From Hyphomicrobiales bacterium (GTDB taxonomy: Bacteria > Pseudomonadota > Alphaproteobacteria > Rhizobiales > Beijerinckiaceae): a DNA stretch of 64,000 nt. A model generated the notes under the pieces. It was not told where the DNA came from. It saw nothing but the letters and a program-made list of their open reading frames with translations, and did not search any database. Made by a program: the position numbers and the translations under genes. The stretch spans positions 1 to 64,000 of the forward strand of contig JAFBAS010000188.1 of assembly GCA_019247605.1 (NCBI GenBank), in the 5' to 3' direction. Shown here in pieces: positions 8,140 through 17,895 of this stretch (the first letter of the stretch is position 1; each line of letters opens with the position of its first letter).

Positions 8140-8358
8140 ATGTCGAAAGAAGAGCTCCTGGAATTTCCCGGAATGGTCACCGAGCTGCTGCCGAATGCCA
8201 TGTTCCGCGTGAAGCTCGAGAACGATCATGAGATCGTCGCCCACACGGCCGGCAAGATGCGCAAGAACCGCATCCGCGTGCTGATGGGCGACAAGGTTCT
8301 GGTCGAGATGACGCCTTACGATTTGACGAAAGGGCGCATCACTTACCGTTTCAAGTGA
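8140..8358 (+). CDS. infA: Translation initiation factor IF-1
   Basis: 72-residue OB-fold protein that binds the 30S A-site during initiation, at the family's exact length. It contains the near-invariant [25 protein letters not shown] and [23 protein letters not shown] regions. ATG 8140 is 6 nt after AAAGGA; an in-frame ATG at 8134 is too close to that site. Maf follows 81 bp downstream on the same strand, the usual alphaproteobacterial order. Confidence 0.98.
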   Translation: MSKEELLEFPGMVTELLPNAMFRVKLENDHEIVAHTAGKMRKNRIRVLMGDKVLVEMTPYDLTKGRITYRFK

Positions 8359-8439
8359 TCTTGCCCTAGAAGCGATGTTGCCGCGTCAGGTGATTTGGCC
8401 GGCTTGCGGCCTTAGGCGATCAGGCTGAGGATTTATCGC

Positions 8440-9069
8440 GTGACCACAGCTCCGAGGCCCTCCTTGATCCTGGCCTCCGCCTCCCCTCGACGCTTGCAGC
8501 TTCTCGAACAAATCGGCGTCACGCCCGATCAGATGATTCCCGCCGATCTCGACGAAATGCCGCGCAAGGGCGAGGCGCCGCGCAGTCTGGCGACACGGCT
8601 TGCGCGCGAAAAAGCGGAGGCCGCGGCGAAAATCGCGCGGCTCAAGGGGGACGGCCAAGCCGCGGTGGTGCTTGCGGCCGACACGGTGGTCGCGGTCGGC
8701 CGGCGCATCTTGCCCAAACCCGAGCTCGTCGACGAGGCGGCAGCTTGTCTTCGCCTTCTCTCGGGACGCGCCCACAAGGTTTTCACCGGCATTTGCCTGA
8801 TCACGCCAAAAAATGCGCGGCGCGAGCGCCTCGTGGAAACACGGGTGAGGTTCAAGCGCCTCTCGCGAGCCGATTTCGACGCCTATCTCGCAAGCGGCGA
8901 ATGGCGCGGGAAGGCCGGCGGTTATGCCATCCAGGGCAAGGCCGGCGCTTTCGTGCTGAAGCTCATCGGCTCACCCTCGAACGTGGTCGGGCTGCCACTG
9001 CAAGAGACGCTCAATCTCCTCGAGGGCGAGGGCTACCCGGTGCATCTGAACTGGCTGAACTCGGCCTGA
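8440..9069 (+). CDS. maf: Maf-family nucleotide pyrophosphatase (first of two in window)
   Basis: 209 residues, GTG start. Maf proteins hydrolyse non-canonical or modified nucleoside triphosphates (dTTP/UTP or m7GTP types). ILASASPRR at 10-18 is the substrate/metal loop. AADTVVAVG carries the catalytic Asp, and [16 protein letters not shown] is the C-terminal signature. The second Maf gene at 55025 is only distantly similar, so the two probably act on different nucleotides. It lies downstream of infA and converges with the P1 peptidase gene 11 bp away. Confidence 0.93.
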   Translation: MTTAPRPSLILASASPRRLQLLEQIGVTPDQMIPADLDEMPRKGEAPRSLATRLAREKAEAAAKIARLKGDGQAAVVLAADTVVAVGRRILPKPELVDEAAACLRLLSGRAHKVFTGICLITPKNARRERLVETRVRFKRLSRADFDAYLASGEWRGKAGGYAIQGKAGAFVLKLIGSPSNVVGLPLQETLNLLEGEGYPVHLNWLNSA

Positions 9070-9080
9070 GCGAATGCCTC

Positions 9081-10079
9081 TCATCGGGCAAAATTTGCGA
9101 ATTTGTCGCGCCAAGCCGGGAGCGCGTTCCTGAAGGGGAGCGCGGCCGCCTCATAGACGCCGCGCGCCACCGCGCGTGCCAGACAGTCCGAGGCGAGCGC
9201 GCCGATCTCGACGAGGTCACGAGGCGGATTGCGCAAAGCGCCGCGCCCGGTCGCGGCCGCGAATACGACATCGCCATCAAAGATCGCATGGGCGAGCCGC
9301 AACGCTTTCGACAAGCCGCCTTGTGCAACGATGGCGAGGCGTTTCGCCTCGGCTTTCGTCAATGTCGCATCGGTCGCGACGATCGCGATCGTCGTGGCGA
9401 ATTCGAGCCCTCCCTTCCAGGCAAGCGCCCGATCCTCGGGTTTGAGGCGCGAAGGCGTTCCGAGCCCGCCGAACTCGTCGCCATGCTCGAAAGGCGCCGC
9501 CCAAAAATGCGGGCCCTCGCCGATCACGGCCGAGCCGATGGCGTTCACCACCGCGAGCGCCGCGACCCTATGGCCCGAAGGCGTGCGCGCGCTCGCCGAG
9601 CCTTGCCCGCCCTTGAGGTTCACGGTCGTGGCGCCAAAGCCCGCGCCGACACTGCCGAGCGCGACCTCGTGACCGGCGCTCTCGCAAGCCGCGTAGGCGA
9701 GATCGCGATAGGGCGGGTAGCGATCCCACTCCTTGTCGCCGCCATTGAGCAGGTCGAAGCAGATCGCTTGCGGCACGATCGGCACGCGCGTGCCTCTCAC
9801 CGGCACACCGCGCCCACGCTCGCGCAGCCAGGCCTGCGCACCTGACGCCGCATCGAGCCCGAAGGAGGAGCCGCCTGAAAGCACGATCGCATCGATGCGC
9901 TCGACGCGGGCCTCCGGCGCGAGGCATTCGAGGTCGCGCCCGGCCGGGGCACCGCCGGAGACGGACACCGATGCGATTGTCGGCTCCTCGAAGAACGCGA
10001 CCGTCACGCCCGAGGCGAGGCGCGCATCATGCGCCGAGCCGACGCGGATGCCGGCAACATCGGTGAGAAGGTTTTTCAT
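9081..10079 (-). CDS. P1-family (DmpA/S58-like) aminopeptidase
   Basis: 332 residues. Ntn-type hydrolases of this family (DmpA, BapA) release N-terminal or beta-amino acids after cleaving themselves into two chains. Family stretches: LTDVAGIRVGSAHD at the start, GGAPAGRD, LSGGSSFGLDAASGAQAWL, VGAGFGATTVNLKGGQGSAS. The likely self-cleavage and nucleophile site is in the TTIAIVATD motif near residue 230, where Thr takes the place of the Ser found in DmpA. I start at MKNLLTD (10079); the frame is open 7 codons further. It is last in a minus-strand string after usp. Substrate unknown. Confidence 0.88.
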   Translation of the reverse strand: MKNLLTDVAGIRVGSAHDARLASGVTVAFFEEPTIASVSVSGGAPAGRDLECLAPEARVERIDAIVLSGGSSFGLDAASGAQAWLRERGRGVPVRGTRVPIVPQAICFDLLNGGDKEWDRYPPYRDLAYAACESAGHEVALGSVGAGFGATTVNLKGGQGSASARTPSGHRVAALAVVNAIGSAVIGEGPHFWAAPFEHGDEFGGLGTPSRLKPEDRALAWKGGLEFATTIAIVATDATLTKAEAKRLAIVAQGGLSKALRLAHAIFDGDVVFAAATGRGALRNPPRDLVEIGALASDCLARAVARGVYEAAALPFRNALPAWRDKFANFAR

Positions 10080-10139
10080 TACGCGATTTCCGTGACGCAA
10101 AGGGCCGTCAACGCTTCACGCATGCGCGCGATGGCTGTT

Positions 10140-10589
10140 TCAAAGGGAGGCCGCAGGCGTGCCAGGGGGGCGCATCACGAGCACGGAGCATTTGGCGTGG
10201 CGCACGATGTTCGACGCGTTCGAGCCGATGAAATACGTGCTCCAATCCGGCCGGTGCGATCCGACGACAATGAGATCGGCATTCATCCGCGCGGCTTCCT
10301 TGAGGACTTCGTCATACACGCTGCCGAAAGGCGAAATCGCCGTGACGCGACCTTTCGGCAGGTCGAGCTTTGCGCCGAGATTTTCGAGCGCGTTCAGCGC
10401 GGCCTTTTCATCGGTGTCGTAATATTCGGCCGGAATATATTCGTTCATGGCGTAAGGCACGGGCGAGCGCACATGGATGAGCCGCAGCACACCCCCGCCA
10501 AGCTTCGCGAGCTCGACCGCCTCGTCGAAACCGGGCTTTGCCACATCCACCTCGCCGATATCGACGGGCACGAGAATGTTCTTGAACAT
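10140..10589 (-). CDS. Universal stress protein (UspA family)
   Basis: 149-residue single-domain Usp. It begins with KNILVPVDI; the nucleotide loop region is DLIVVGSHRPDWSTYFIGSNASNIVRHA, then CSVLVMR. The usual G-x2-G-x9-G-S loop is modified (second Gly is Arg), so ATP binding is uncertain. It sits 75 bp downstream of the DUF2783-like gene and 60 bp upstream of the peptidase, all on the minus strand, hinting at one transcript. Confidence 0.92.
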   Translation of the reverse strand: MFKNILVPVDIGEVDVAKPGFDEAVELAKLGGGVLRLIHVRSPVPYAMNEYIPAEYYDTDEKAALNALENLGAKLDLPKGRVTAISPFGSVYDEVLKEAARMNADLIVVGSHRPDWSTYFIGSNASNIVRHAKCSVLVMRPPGTPAASL

Positions 10590-10664
10590 CGAGATCTCCT
10601 GGAGAGCGTCAGCGAAAGCTGGATCTGAGAATCGCTGATCGACGGATGGGCTGTCGAGGGAAGT

Positions 10665-10883
10665 TCAAGGCTCTGCCTTCGCTTTTGCAGGCGCGATCGC
10701 TTCGCGCGAAAGCGCCAGCGCCTCGCGCAGCACCTCGAGATCACCGATCTGGTTGGCGAGGAGCAAGACGAGCGCGGCATCGAGCCTTCGGCTCTCCTCG
10801 TCGGCGAGCCCACGGTGAGCGTCCACGATGAGCCGGTAAGCCGCATCGGGATCGGCAAAGCGGGAGGCGGTATCGAGCGGCAT
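10665..10883 (-). CDS. DUF2783-like small protein
   Basis: 72 residues, all helical by appearance, with no signal peptide. The pattern (LADPDAAYRLIVDAHRGLADEESRRLDAALVLLLANQIGDLEVLREAL, read in pieces) matches my memory of the DUF2783 family, whose members accompany FAD monooxygenase and metallo-beta-lactamase genes. Here too it is 67 bp downstream of the FAD monooxygenase. A role as accessory subunit or stabiliser of the oxygenase is inference. The length and context are good; the family name is from recall. Confidence 0.7.
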   Translation of the reverse strand: MPLDTASRFADPDAAYRLIVDAHRGLADEESRRLDAALVLLLANQIGDLEVLREALALSREAIAPAKAKAEP

Positions 10884-10950
10884 GGGTAAGCGTAGCGCGT
10901 GATGTCCGTTCCGGCAAAGCCCTGCGGCTGCCGGAGTTCGCCCTTGCGCA

Positions 10951-12564
10951 TCAGCTCTTCGCGCAAGCGCGGCTCAGCGCCGCCTCGATTCCCGCTTCGC
11001 TCGCGTGCCGGAAGCGCGCCGCCACGTGTCCGTCCGGCCGCAACAGATAGGCCGAGCCCGGCGTCGCATCGTAACGGGCGGCGAATTGACCTTGCTCGTC
11101 ATGCAGAACCGATGGGTCACGATCCGTCGCACTGATCTGCACGATGTCGACCGAGGCGGGCACAAATGGGATCGCGCCGTTCTGCACGTAAAGCAGGGTG
11201 AAGCGTGGCGCGACGATTTCGGTGAGGTAGAGCCTTTCACCCCCACGCCTCAACATCGCGTCCTGCATCGCGGCGCCGGGCGGCACGCCCCCTTGCCATC
11301 GCTCCGTATCGGGCGTCGAGAGCGGCGTGTCATAGACGCTTGCGCTCGAGAGACGGCCGGAATTCACCATGCGCTTGGCGAAATCCGCGTGGCGTGCAAG
11401 CGCGAGCGTGGCATCGCGCAAGCGCGCTTCCTGCGCGCTGTGGGGCGCGATGAAATCCGTCGAGCGGGTCGAATGACGAATATTGTCGTCGGCAGCCTGC
11501 CCGCGTTCGAGATCATAGCTCGCGAGCAGGGATTGCGGCGCCCCTTTCGCGAGCACGAGCGCGAGCTTCCAGGCGAGGTTCTCGGCATCCTGGACCCCTG
11601 AATTCGCGCCCCGTGCGCCAAAGGGCGAGAGCTGATGCGCGCTATCACCGCAGAACACGACCCTGCCATGAAAAAAACTCTCGATGCGTCGGCATTGGAA
11701 GCGGTAGACGGAGACCCATTCGAGGTCGAATTCGTCATGGCCGAGCATCGCGGCCAAGCGCGGCCGAACCCTCTCGGGCGCTTTCTCCCTTTCGGCATCG
11801 GCCTTCGGCCCAAGCTGCAGATCGATGCGCCAGACATCCTCGGGTTGGCGGTGCATGAGCGCGGAGCGGCCCTCGTGAAAGGGCGGATCGAACCAGAAGC
11901 GCCGCTCGGTCGGCAGATCGGCATGCATCTTGACGTCCGCGATCAAAAATTGATCCGCGAAGGTCTCGCCGGCGAACGCGATGCCGAGCCGCCTGCGCAA
12001 GGTCGAATTCGCGCCGTCGCAGGCGATCACCCAATCGGCGCGCAAGGCGTAAGGCCCGTCCGGTGTCGCGATGGCGAGCTCCACGCCGCCCGCAATGTCC
12101 GTCACATCGGTGACCTTGTTGCGCCAGCGCAATTCGACGCCGGGCAGGGAAGCGGCGCGCCCGACGAGGAGGTTCTCGACATGGTATTGCTGCAGGTTGA
12201 TGAAGGCAGGGCGCTTGTGCCCTCCCTCGGGAAGAAGGTCGAATTCGTAAAGAAGGTCCGATCCCTGGAAGACCTTGCCGCGCCGCCAGGTGACGCCCTT
12301 CTCCGCCATGGGGGCACCGACCCCGAGCCGGTCCCAGATTTCGAGCGTGCGCTTGGCGTAGCAGATGCCGCGCGAGCCCTCCCCGATCCGGTCCGCATCG
12401 TCGAGAAGAAGGACCGCGACGCCGCGCTGCGCAAGATCGATCGCAAGCGAGAGCCCCACAGGCCCCGCGCCGACGATGATCACGCGGTGCCGGACAGGCT
12501 CGCGCCTGTCCTGATCCGGCGAGCGGCGATAGGCGAATTGAAAAACGGGTTTTCGCTCCGCCAT
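10951..12564 (-). CDS. FAD-dependent aromatic-ring-type monooxygenase (MhpA/PheA-like)
   Basis: 537 residues from MAERKPV (11 bp after the upstream stop; an ATG at 12597 would overlap that gene). Class A flavoprotein monooxygenase fold: VIIVGAGPVGLSLAIDLAQRG (FAD Rossmann motif, about 27-47), the DG region WVIACDGANSTLRRRLG, and GDSAHQLSPFGARGANSGVQDAENL in pieces (FAD ribityl site). The C-terminal 150 residues resemble the thioredoxin-like tail of phenol-hydroxylase-type enzymes. It probably hydroxylates an aromatic or related acid using NAD(P)H and O2. The substrate cannot be named, but the partner genes (MBL-fold, DUF2783-like) suggest one pathway. Confidence 0.87.
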   Translation of the reverse strand: MAERKPVFQFAYRRSPDQDRREPVRHRVIIVGAGPVGLSLAIDLAQRGVAVLLLDDADRIGEGSRGICYAKRTLEIWDRLGVGAPMAEKGVTWRRGKVFQGSDLLYEFDLLPEGGHKRPAFINLQQYHVENLLVGRAASLPGVELRWRNKVTDVTDIAGGVELAIATPDGPYALRADWVIACDGANSTLRRRLGIAFAGETFADQFLIADVKMHADLPTERRFWFDPPFHEGRSALMHRQPEDVWRIDLQLGPKADAEREKAPERVRPRLAAMLGHDEFDLEWVSVYRFQCRRIESFFHGRVVFCGDSAHQLSPFGARGANSGVQDAENLAWKLALVLAKGAPQSLLASYDLERGQAADDNIRHSTRSTDFIAPHSAQEARLRDATLALARHADFAKRMVNSGRLSSASVYDTPLSTPDTERWQGGVPPGAAMQDAMLRRGGERLYLTEIVAPRFTLLYVQNGAIPFVPASVDIVQISATDRDPSVLHDEQGQFAARYDATPGSAYLLRPDGHVAARFRHASEAGIEAALSRACAKS

Positions 12565-12575
12565 GGAGTTCGAGT

Positions 12576-13532
12576 TCAGCCCTGCAGCTTTTCCCACATC
12601 TCGCGGTCGCGTTCCGCGGTCCAGATCACCGGATGCGCGATACCGCTCGCCTCGTCATAGGCGCGCGCGACGTTGAAAGGGAGGCAATGCTCATAGATCG
12701 CGAAATCCCCGAAGCGCTTGTCCATCGCTTCTCTTGTGGCGGCGAAGCATTCCTTCAGGCTCAACCCTTTCGCGACGGATGATTTGGCCGCGCCGAAGAG
12801 CGCTTCGAGAAACTCGCGCGTCAAGGCAATTCCCTCCTTGACCTGCTGCGGCGTCGGCAGGGCCGCGCCGCGTCCCGGCACGAGGGCGCGAGGCTCCAGC
12901 GCGGCAAGGCGCCCGAGAGTCGCGGGCCAATCCTGGAGATGCGCGTCGCCGCAATAACAGGCCGAATGGAATTCCACGAGATCGCCTGAGAAAACGACGT
13001 TGGCGTCCGGCACGAAGGCGATGATGTCGCCAGCCGTGTGCCCCCTTCCGATATGGGCGAGCCGCACTTCGCGCTTGCCGAGCCAAAGCGTCATCTCGCT
13101 CGGGAAGGTGATATGCGGCCAGGTGAGCCCCGGCGGGATCGAATCCGCCCCTTGAAAGAGGCGCGGGAAACGGCCCATTTCGGATGCCTTGTCGGCTTCG
13201 CCGCGTTCGACGATGAGGCCGCGTGTCGCGTCGCTCGCGATGATCGTCGCTCCGGCATAGGCGGAGGCGCCGAAAACCCGCACTGCGTGATAATGCGAGA
13301 GCACGACGTATTTCACAGGCTTGTCGGTCACGTCCCAAATGCGGGCGATCACGTCCTGCGCCATGCTCGGCGTCGCCTGCGCATCGATCACGGCGCAAGC
13401 GTCGTCCCCGACGATGACGCCGGTATTGGGGTCCCCCTCGGCCGTGTAGGCGTAAAGCCGCTCCCCGATCTCGTCGAAAGTGACTTTCTTGGGTCCAAGA
13501 TCGCCGGTCGAGGCGAATGATTTGCCGCTCAT
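12576..13532 (-). CDS. MBL-fold metallohydrolase with altered second metal site
   Basis: 318 residues; first gene of the minus-strand string leading to the FAD monooxygenase. Metallo-beta-lactamase fold: VIDAQATPSMAQDVIARI, then LSHYHAVRVFGAS at 78-90, GRGHTAGD and SGDLVEFHSACYCGD. The canonical HxHxDH is HYHAVR here (His80, His82, then Val84-Arg85), so the Asp-His that hold the second zinc are gone. The closest type I recall is the SoxH/quinoprotein-relay-like group. It may bind one metal or use another chemistry. Function is unassigned; the context points to aromatic or quinone metabolism. Confidence 0.85.
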   Translation of the reverse strand: MSGKSFASTGDLGPKKVTFDEIGERLYAYTAEGDPNTGVIVGDDACAVIDAQATPSMAQDVIARIWDVTDKPVKYVVLSHYHAVRVFGASAYAGATIIASDATRGLIVERGEADKASEMGRFPRLFQGADSIPPGLTWPHITFPSEMTLWLGKREVRLAHIGRGHTAGDIIAFVPDANVVFSGDLVEFHSACYCGDAHLQDWPATLGRLAALEPRALVPGRGAALPTPQQVKEGIALTREFLEALFGAAKSSVAKGLSLKECFAATREAMDKRFGDFAIYEHCLPFNVARAYDEASGIAHPVIWTAERDREMWEKLQG

Positions 13533-13679
13533 CGCCGTCGCGCGAAAGCGGCGCCTCCCGCATCAACGAGTTCGATCGCGCTTTGCGCCTCGAGTATCAT
13601 CGGATAATCCAAAGCAGTTCGTGACCCGCTCGGAGCAATGCTAGGGAACAGTCACGAGAATGGGAAGCCCGGGAACGGG

Positions 13680-15029
13680 ATGCATGGGGTGGCCACCTTG
13701 CCGGAAGATAAGTTGAAGAGCGCTCTGGAATACCGGAGCCGGTCGGCAACACCGCTCGAGAACCGAAGCGGGTTTGGGCCTCGTCCTTGCATCTTGATGC
13801 TTCTGGTCATCGGAACGCTGCTTGGAGCTTGTGGCACTTCGGTGCGCGACGTCCTCGTTCCGACGCAGGCGATGGCCCCCGGGACGAGCGAAGTCGAGCT
13901 TCTCGTCGCGACGACTCGCAGCTCCAAGGGCGCGAAGGTCGGCGAGATGTTCACGGGAGAGCGGGCTCACAACCTCTCCTTCGCCCACATCGCGGTATCG
14001 CTGCCGCCCGATTCGCAGCGCAAGATCGGCGATGTGCAATGGCCCGCCCGCCTCCCCGCCGATCCGTCGCGGGAATTCGTCACGACGAGGGCCGACGCGC
14101 TGGACCTGCCGATGGTGAGCGCGCATTTGCACGCGCTTCTCGCCAAGAGCGGGGAAAGACGGGTACTCATCTTCGTTCACGGCTACAACAACCGGTTCGA
14201 CGAGGCCGTTTACCGTTTTGCCCAAATCATGCATGATTCACGGGCCAAGGCCGTGCCCTTGCTTTTCACCTGGCCTTCGCGCGGCAAGTTTTTCGCCTAC
14301 CCTTATGATCGCGAAAGCGCGACCTATTCGCGAAACGCGCTCGAGGACGTGTTGCAGGCGCTTGCAAAAGATCCCCGCGTCGGAGAAATCGAGATTCTTG
14401 CCCATTCGATGGGAAATTGGGTCGCGATCGAAGCGCTCCGGCAAATGAGCATCCGAAATCGGGGCTTGCCGAAAAAGATCGCCGCCGTGATGCTGGCCGC
14501 CCCGGACGTCGACATCGACGTGTTCCGAACTCAAATCTCCGATATCAAAGCCGCTTCGACGAATTTCTCGCTTTTCGTGTCCCAGGACGACTGGGCGCTC
14601 GCCGCCTCGCAGCACTTCTGGGGAAATGTCGCGCGCTTGGGCGCCATAAACCCGGAGGCTGAGCCGTACCGCGAGCTTTTGGCGCAGGAGGGCATAAAGG
14701 TCTTCGACCTCACGAAACTCAAATCGGACGACGAGCTCAAGCACTCAAAATTCGCCTCGAGCCCGGAAGTCGTCCGTCTCATCGGTGAGCGCCTGGTCGA
14801 AGGGCAAACCATTGACGAGGACGGCCCGGAGCTCGGTGAACGGATCGGCAGGGTCGCGGCGAGCACCGGCACGACGATCGGCGCGGCCGCGGCACTCGCG
14901 ATCACGGCCCCGCTGACGGCCGTCTCGGGCTCGGCGCATGAGACACTCGGCGATCGGCTGACGGAGGTGGGCGACGACGTCGGGGAAGCAGTGCGCTCCA
15001 CCGAAGAGGTCGTGCCGCAAGTTCACTAA
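13680..15029 (+). CDS. DUF900-type alpha/beta hydrolase, probable lipoprotein
   Basis: 449 residues from ATG 13680 (the frame also allows 13638). A hydrophobic segment ending LLGAC near residues 39-51 looks like a lipobox, though the leader before it is long. The body is a DUF900 serine hydrolase: VELLVATTR, RRVLIFVHGYNNRFDEAVYRFAQ, LLFTWPSRGKF, and the nucleophile elbow AHSMGNW. LAAPDVDIDVF follows. The last 80 residues end in an Ala/Gly/Thr-rich hydrophobic stretch (AAALAITAPLTAVSG) and a polar acidic tail. Likely envelope-located esterase or lipase-like enzyme; substrate unknown. Confidence 0.85.
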   Translation: MHGVATLPEDKLKSALEYRSRSATPLENRSGFGPRPCILMLLVIGTLLGACGTSVRDVLVPTQAMAPGTSEVELLVATTRSSKGAKVGEMFTGERAHNLSFAHIAVSLPPDSQRKIGDVQWPARLPADPSREFVTTRADALDLPMVSAHLHALLAKSGERRVLIFVHGYNNRFDEAVYRFAQIMHDSRAKAVPLLFTWPSRGKFFAYPYDRESATYSRNALEDVLQALAKDPRVGEIEILAHSMGNWVAIEALRQMSIRNRGLPKKIAAVMLAAPDVDIDVFRTQISDIKAASTNFSLFVSQDDWALAASQHFWGNVARLGAINPEAEPYRELLAQEGIKVFDLTKLKSDDELKHSKFASSPEVVRLIGERLVEGQTIDEDGPELGERIGRVAASTGTTIGAAAALAITAPLTAVSGSAHETLGDRLTEVGDDVGEAVRSTEEVVPQVH

Positions 15030-15212
15030 GCCGGCTCTCGTTTAACGATAGACAGCTTTTTAAATTTCGTTGAGCAATAGAGTTTTCAATCGCTTTATCA
15101 CGAGCACGCCCAAAATATGCTGACCAGGTCACGGTGGCGCCAATCCTCTCCGCCGAACCATGGCCCGCTCCCGATGCGTAGCCACTCCTTTATTTTTCCG
15201 AGTTGATCGGAA

Positions 15213-16124
15213 TCACGGCCATTTCGCGCTAGGGGGCAAGGAAGAAAGGATAGCCGTCACACTGCCTCCAGTCCGGAGGCCGAAGATCGTTCCTCGATCA
15301 TAAAGCAGGTTGAATTCGACATATCGCCCGCGCCGAATGAGCTGCTCCTCGCGTTCCGCTTCGTTCCAGGGCTTTTCGATGTTGGCCTGAAGAATTCGAG
15401 GGTAGGCGTCGAGGAACTCCATGCCGACCGCCTGAACGAAGGAAAAATCGGCTTCGGAATTCCCCGACCACAGATTGTCGAAGAAAATCCCTCCGATGCC
15501 GCGCGGCTCGCCTCGGTGCTTCAGGAGAAAATATTCGTCGCACCATTTTTTGAAAAGTACATATGAGGCCGTCATGCCGCCCCGCTCGCAAGCCCGACGC
15601 ATGGCCGCGTGAAACGCGAGCGCGTCGGGATCCTCTTGCGACCGGCGCCGTTCGAGCATCGGCGTGAGATCGCCCCCGCCACCGAACCAGGCCCGTGTGG
15701 TGATCACGAGGCGCGTGTTCATATGCGCGGTCGGCGCGTGCGGATTCCATGGATGGGCGATCAAGGAGAGGCCCGTCGCGAGAAAATTCGGATCCGTTTC
15801 GGCACCCGGCATCTGTCTTGCAAATTCTGGCGAGAACGTGCCGTGCACGGTCGACACATGCACGCCCACTTTCTCGAATACCCTTCCCTTGAGCTGCGCC
15901 ATTACGCCGCCGCCGCCCGGCGCGCCATCATGATTGGTCCGCCGCCAAGGCTCCCGTTTGAAGCGCCCGGCCGTCTCGGCTCCAGTGGCAAACGGGCCAT
16001 GCGCCTGCGCCTCGATCCGCTCGAACTCGGCGCAAAGACGATCGCGCAGCGAAGAGAACCAACCGCTCGCCTTTTCGATCAGGGGTTTGATCGCGGGGTC
16101 TTCCGCGAGCGCCGGCAAGCTCAT
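15213..16124 (-). CDS. hemF: Oxygen-dependent coproporphyrinogen-III oxidase
   Basis: Converts coproporphyrinogen III to protoporphyrinogen IX with O2. 303 residues, full length. Hallmarks: [15 protein letters not shown] near 62-76, [21 protein letters not shown] (in pieces, active-site His), FGGGGDLTP, the [12 protein letters not shown] stretch, GGIFFDN, and [24 protein letters not shown]. It lies 37 bp after the HemY-like gene on the same strand, continuing a run of haem genes. An aerobic or microaerobic lifestyle is implied. Confidence 0.96.
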   Translation of the reverse strand: MSLPALAEDPAIKPLIEKASGWFSSLRDRLCAEFERIEAQAHGPFATGAETAGRFKREPWRRTNHDGAPGGGGVMAQLKGRVFEKVGVHVSTVHGTFSPEFARQMPGAETDPNFLATGLSLIAHPWNPHAPTAHMNTRLVITTRAWFGGGGDLTPMLERRRSQEDPDALAFHAAMRRACERGGMTASYVLFKKWCDEYFLLKHRGEPRGIGGIFFDNLWSGNSEADFSFVQAVGMEFLDAYPRILQANIEKPWNEAEREEQLIRRGRYVEFNLLYDRGTIFGLRTGGSVTAILSSLPPSAKWP

Positions 16125-16161
16125 CAGCGAGGCGCGCGGAAAGGAAATGGTCGAAAGACCT

Positions 16162-17889
16162 TCATTCGGTTAGGCGCCTCCACAGCCCTTTTGCATCGGA
16201 AGCTTCCGCTCCGGGATCATCGGGCGCTCGCTCGAGCGGAAACGCCACTTTCTCGATCCGGTTCGCGGATGCCAGGTTGTTGTGTGCATCTTGGGAGACG
16301 CTCGTATCGTTTCTGACACCGGACGCTTCGCCAGCTTCGCTCGCCGGCGCCGAATCTTCGGGCCCGACCACGATCTCGTCCGCATGTCCCGGCAAGGCTC
16401 GGGCCTCCGAAGGATCGGCGAGAGACTCCGCGCCCTCGTGCGGGATCGATCGAGCAGGCGGCTCTTTGCCATTGGGGCTTGGAACGGCGCCCTCTGGCGC
16501 TCCCGGCGCCGGAAGCACCGGGGCCGCCGGGACAGCGGTAGGCGGTGGCGTAAGCGGCGGCGCGTCGACGTGCTGAAGCGCCTTGGTGGGACCCGGGAGC
16601 ACATGCAGCCGTTCGGGTGGATGTTCCCAGACCAGAACGCCGATGCGTCCGCTTTCAGGCGAGAAGGGCGCCCATTGTGGAAAGCTTGTCGCGTCCGCGA
16701 CCCAGGCCGGATCGCGTGGCGCATGGGCGGCGCGAGCGAGCCACTCGCGAGCAAGTCCGGTCATGCCGTGTTCGGCTTCCTCGATCTCGGCCATCAGAAG
16801 GCAGATGCGCGCGGTCGGCCGCCCTTCTGTCAAAGGCGCAAGCGCTTGCCGCGCTTCCTCGAATTGGCGTGCGGCGAAAAGTGCCCGTCCACGTGCCACA
16901 AGCGATTCCTCGTGCTCGGGCTTGAACGCCGTGAGTTTGGCGATCGATTTTGCGCGCTCGGCCGCGGATGCGCCGGGCGAGAGTTTCAGATAAATTTCGG
17001 CAAGATCCGGGTGAGGGTTTCTCTGCCAGGCGGCTTCAAGGATGCGCGCCGCGCGCCGCGGTCGCCCCTCATCGATGAGCACGGAAGCTGCCGTGACAGC
17101 CGCGGGCGTGAGCGCGCGATCTATCTTCAACGCCTTCATCGCAGTCTCGAGCGCTTCTTTGGGTTGCTCACCGCGCAAATCGAGCGCGCGCGCCGCCAGG
17201 AGCGCTGCCTTGGCGCGCCTCATCTCGTCCACGCTCGTCGCACCGAGCCGATGGTTGCGCTCGAGCGTCGCGAGGGCAGCCATCCAATCGCGCGCCTGGC
17301 ATTGCGCGATCAGATTGGCCTCATGCGCCCAAGGCAGGAACACGTCGAGCGCAGCCGCCTCGGCCGCATGCTTATGCGCATCGGCGTGATCGCCTCTGCG
17401 CCTTGCCTCGACGAATAGGCCGCGCAGACCAAGGCCGCGCGTGTCGCCGATCTCGGACATGCGCGCGAAAGCTTCTTTCGCCGCGGCGCGATTGCCGTGG
17501 AGCTGGGCAGCCTGCGCCTTGAGCAAGAGCGCCAAAGGCTCGTGGCCGGCAAGGCGTTCCGCCGCCTGCGCATGTCGCGCCGCGGCATTGAGATCACCGG
17601 AGGCGACGGCGACGAGCCCCTTCGAGATGGCCGCATGGCCCTTGGCTTCGCGGCGCCTGCGAGAAAGGGCGAAAGTCAAAAACGGCAAGCGGAAGACGAA
17701 AAGCAGAAGGCGAATGGTGACATAAAGCGCCACGGCCGCGACAAGCAGCGCCAGGAGCATCGCCCCGAGCGAAGTTTCATAAACGCGCGAGCCGAGCGAC
17801 AGGGACACGAGCCCGTGCTGCTCGACCACGAAGATGCACAGGAACGCCAAGACGAGCGTCGCGGTGAGGAAAAAGAGGATGCGCCACAT
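16162..17889 (-). CDS. HemY-like inner-membrane TPR protein (COG3898 type)
   Basis: 575 residues. Two N-terminal membrane segments (about 3-25 and 40-65) are followed by a long helical TPR region with [24 protein letters not shown] at about 78-100, as in proteins annotated 'heme biosynthesis HemY N-terminal domain'. These are not the protoporphyrinogen oxidase also called Hem[14 protein letters not shown]-like and [17 protein letters not shown] motifs close the domain. A proline/alanine-rich disordered tail of about 150 residues follows. It is downstream of hemC-hemD-mitofilin in the standard order; its role in haem synthesis is unproven. Confidence 0.88.
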   Translation of the reverse strand: MWRILFFLTATLVLAFLCIFVVEQHGLVSLSLGSRVYETSLGAMLLALLVAAVALYVTIRLLLFVFRLPFLTFALSRRRREAKGHAAISKGLVAVASGDLNAAARHAQAAERLAGHEPLALLLKAQAAQLHGNRAAAKEAFARMSEIGDTRGLGLRGLFVEARRRGDHADAHKHAAEAAALDVFLPWAHEANLIAQCQARDWMAALATLERNHRLGATSVDEMRRAKAALLAARALDLRGEQPKEALETAMKALKIDRALTPAAVTAASVLIDEGRPRRAARILEAAWQRNPHPDLAEIYLKLSPGASAAERAKSIAKLTAFKPEHEESLVARGRALFAARQFEEARQALAPLTEGRPTARICLLMAEIEEAEHGMTGLAREWLARAAHAPRDPAWVADATSFPQWAPFSPESGRIGVLVWEHPPERLHVLPGPTKALQHVDAPPLTPPPTAVPAAPVLPAPGAPEGAVPSPNGKEPPARSIPHEGAESLADPSEARALPGHADEIVVGPEDSAPASEAGEASGVRNDTSVSQDAHNNLASANRIEKVAFPLERAPDDPGAEASDAKGLWRRLTE

Positions 17890-17895
17890 TGCGGA

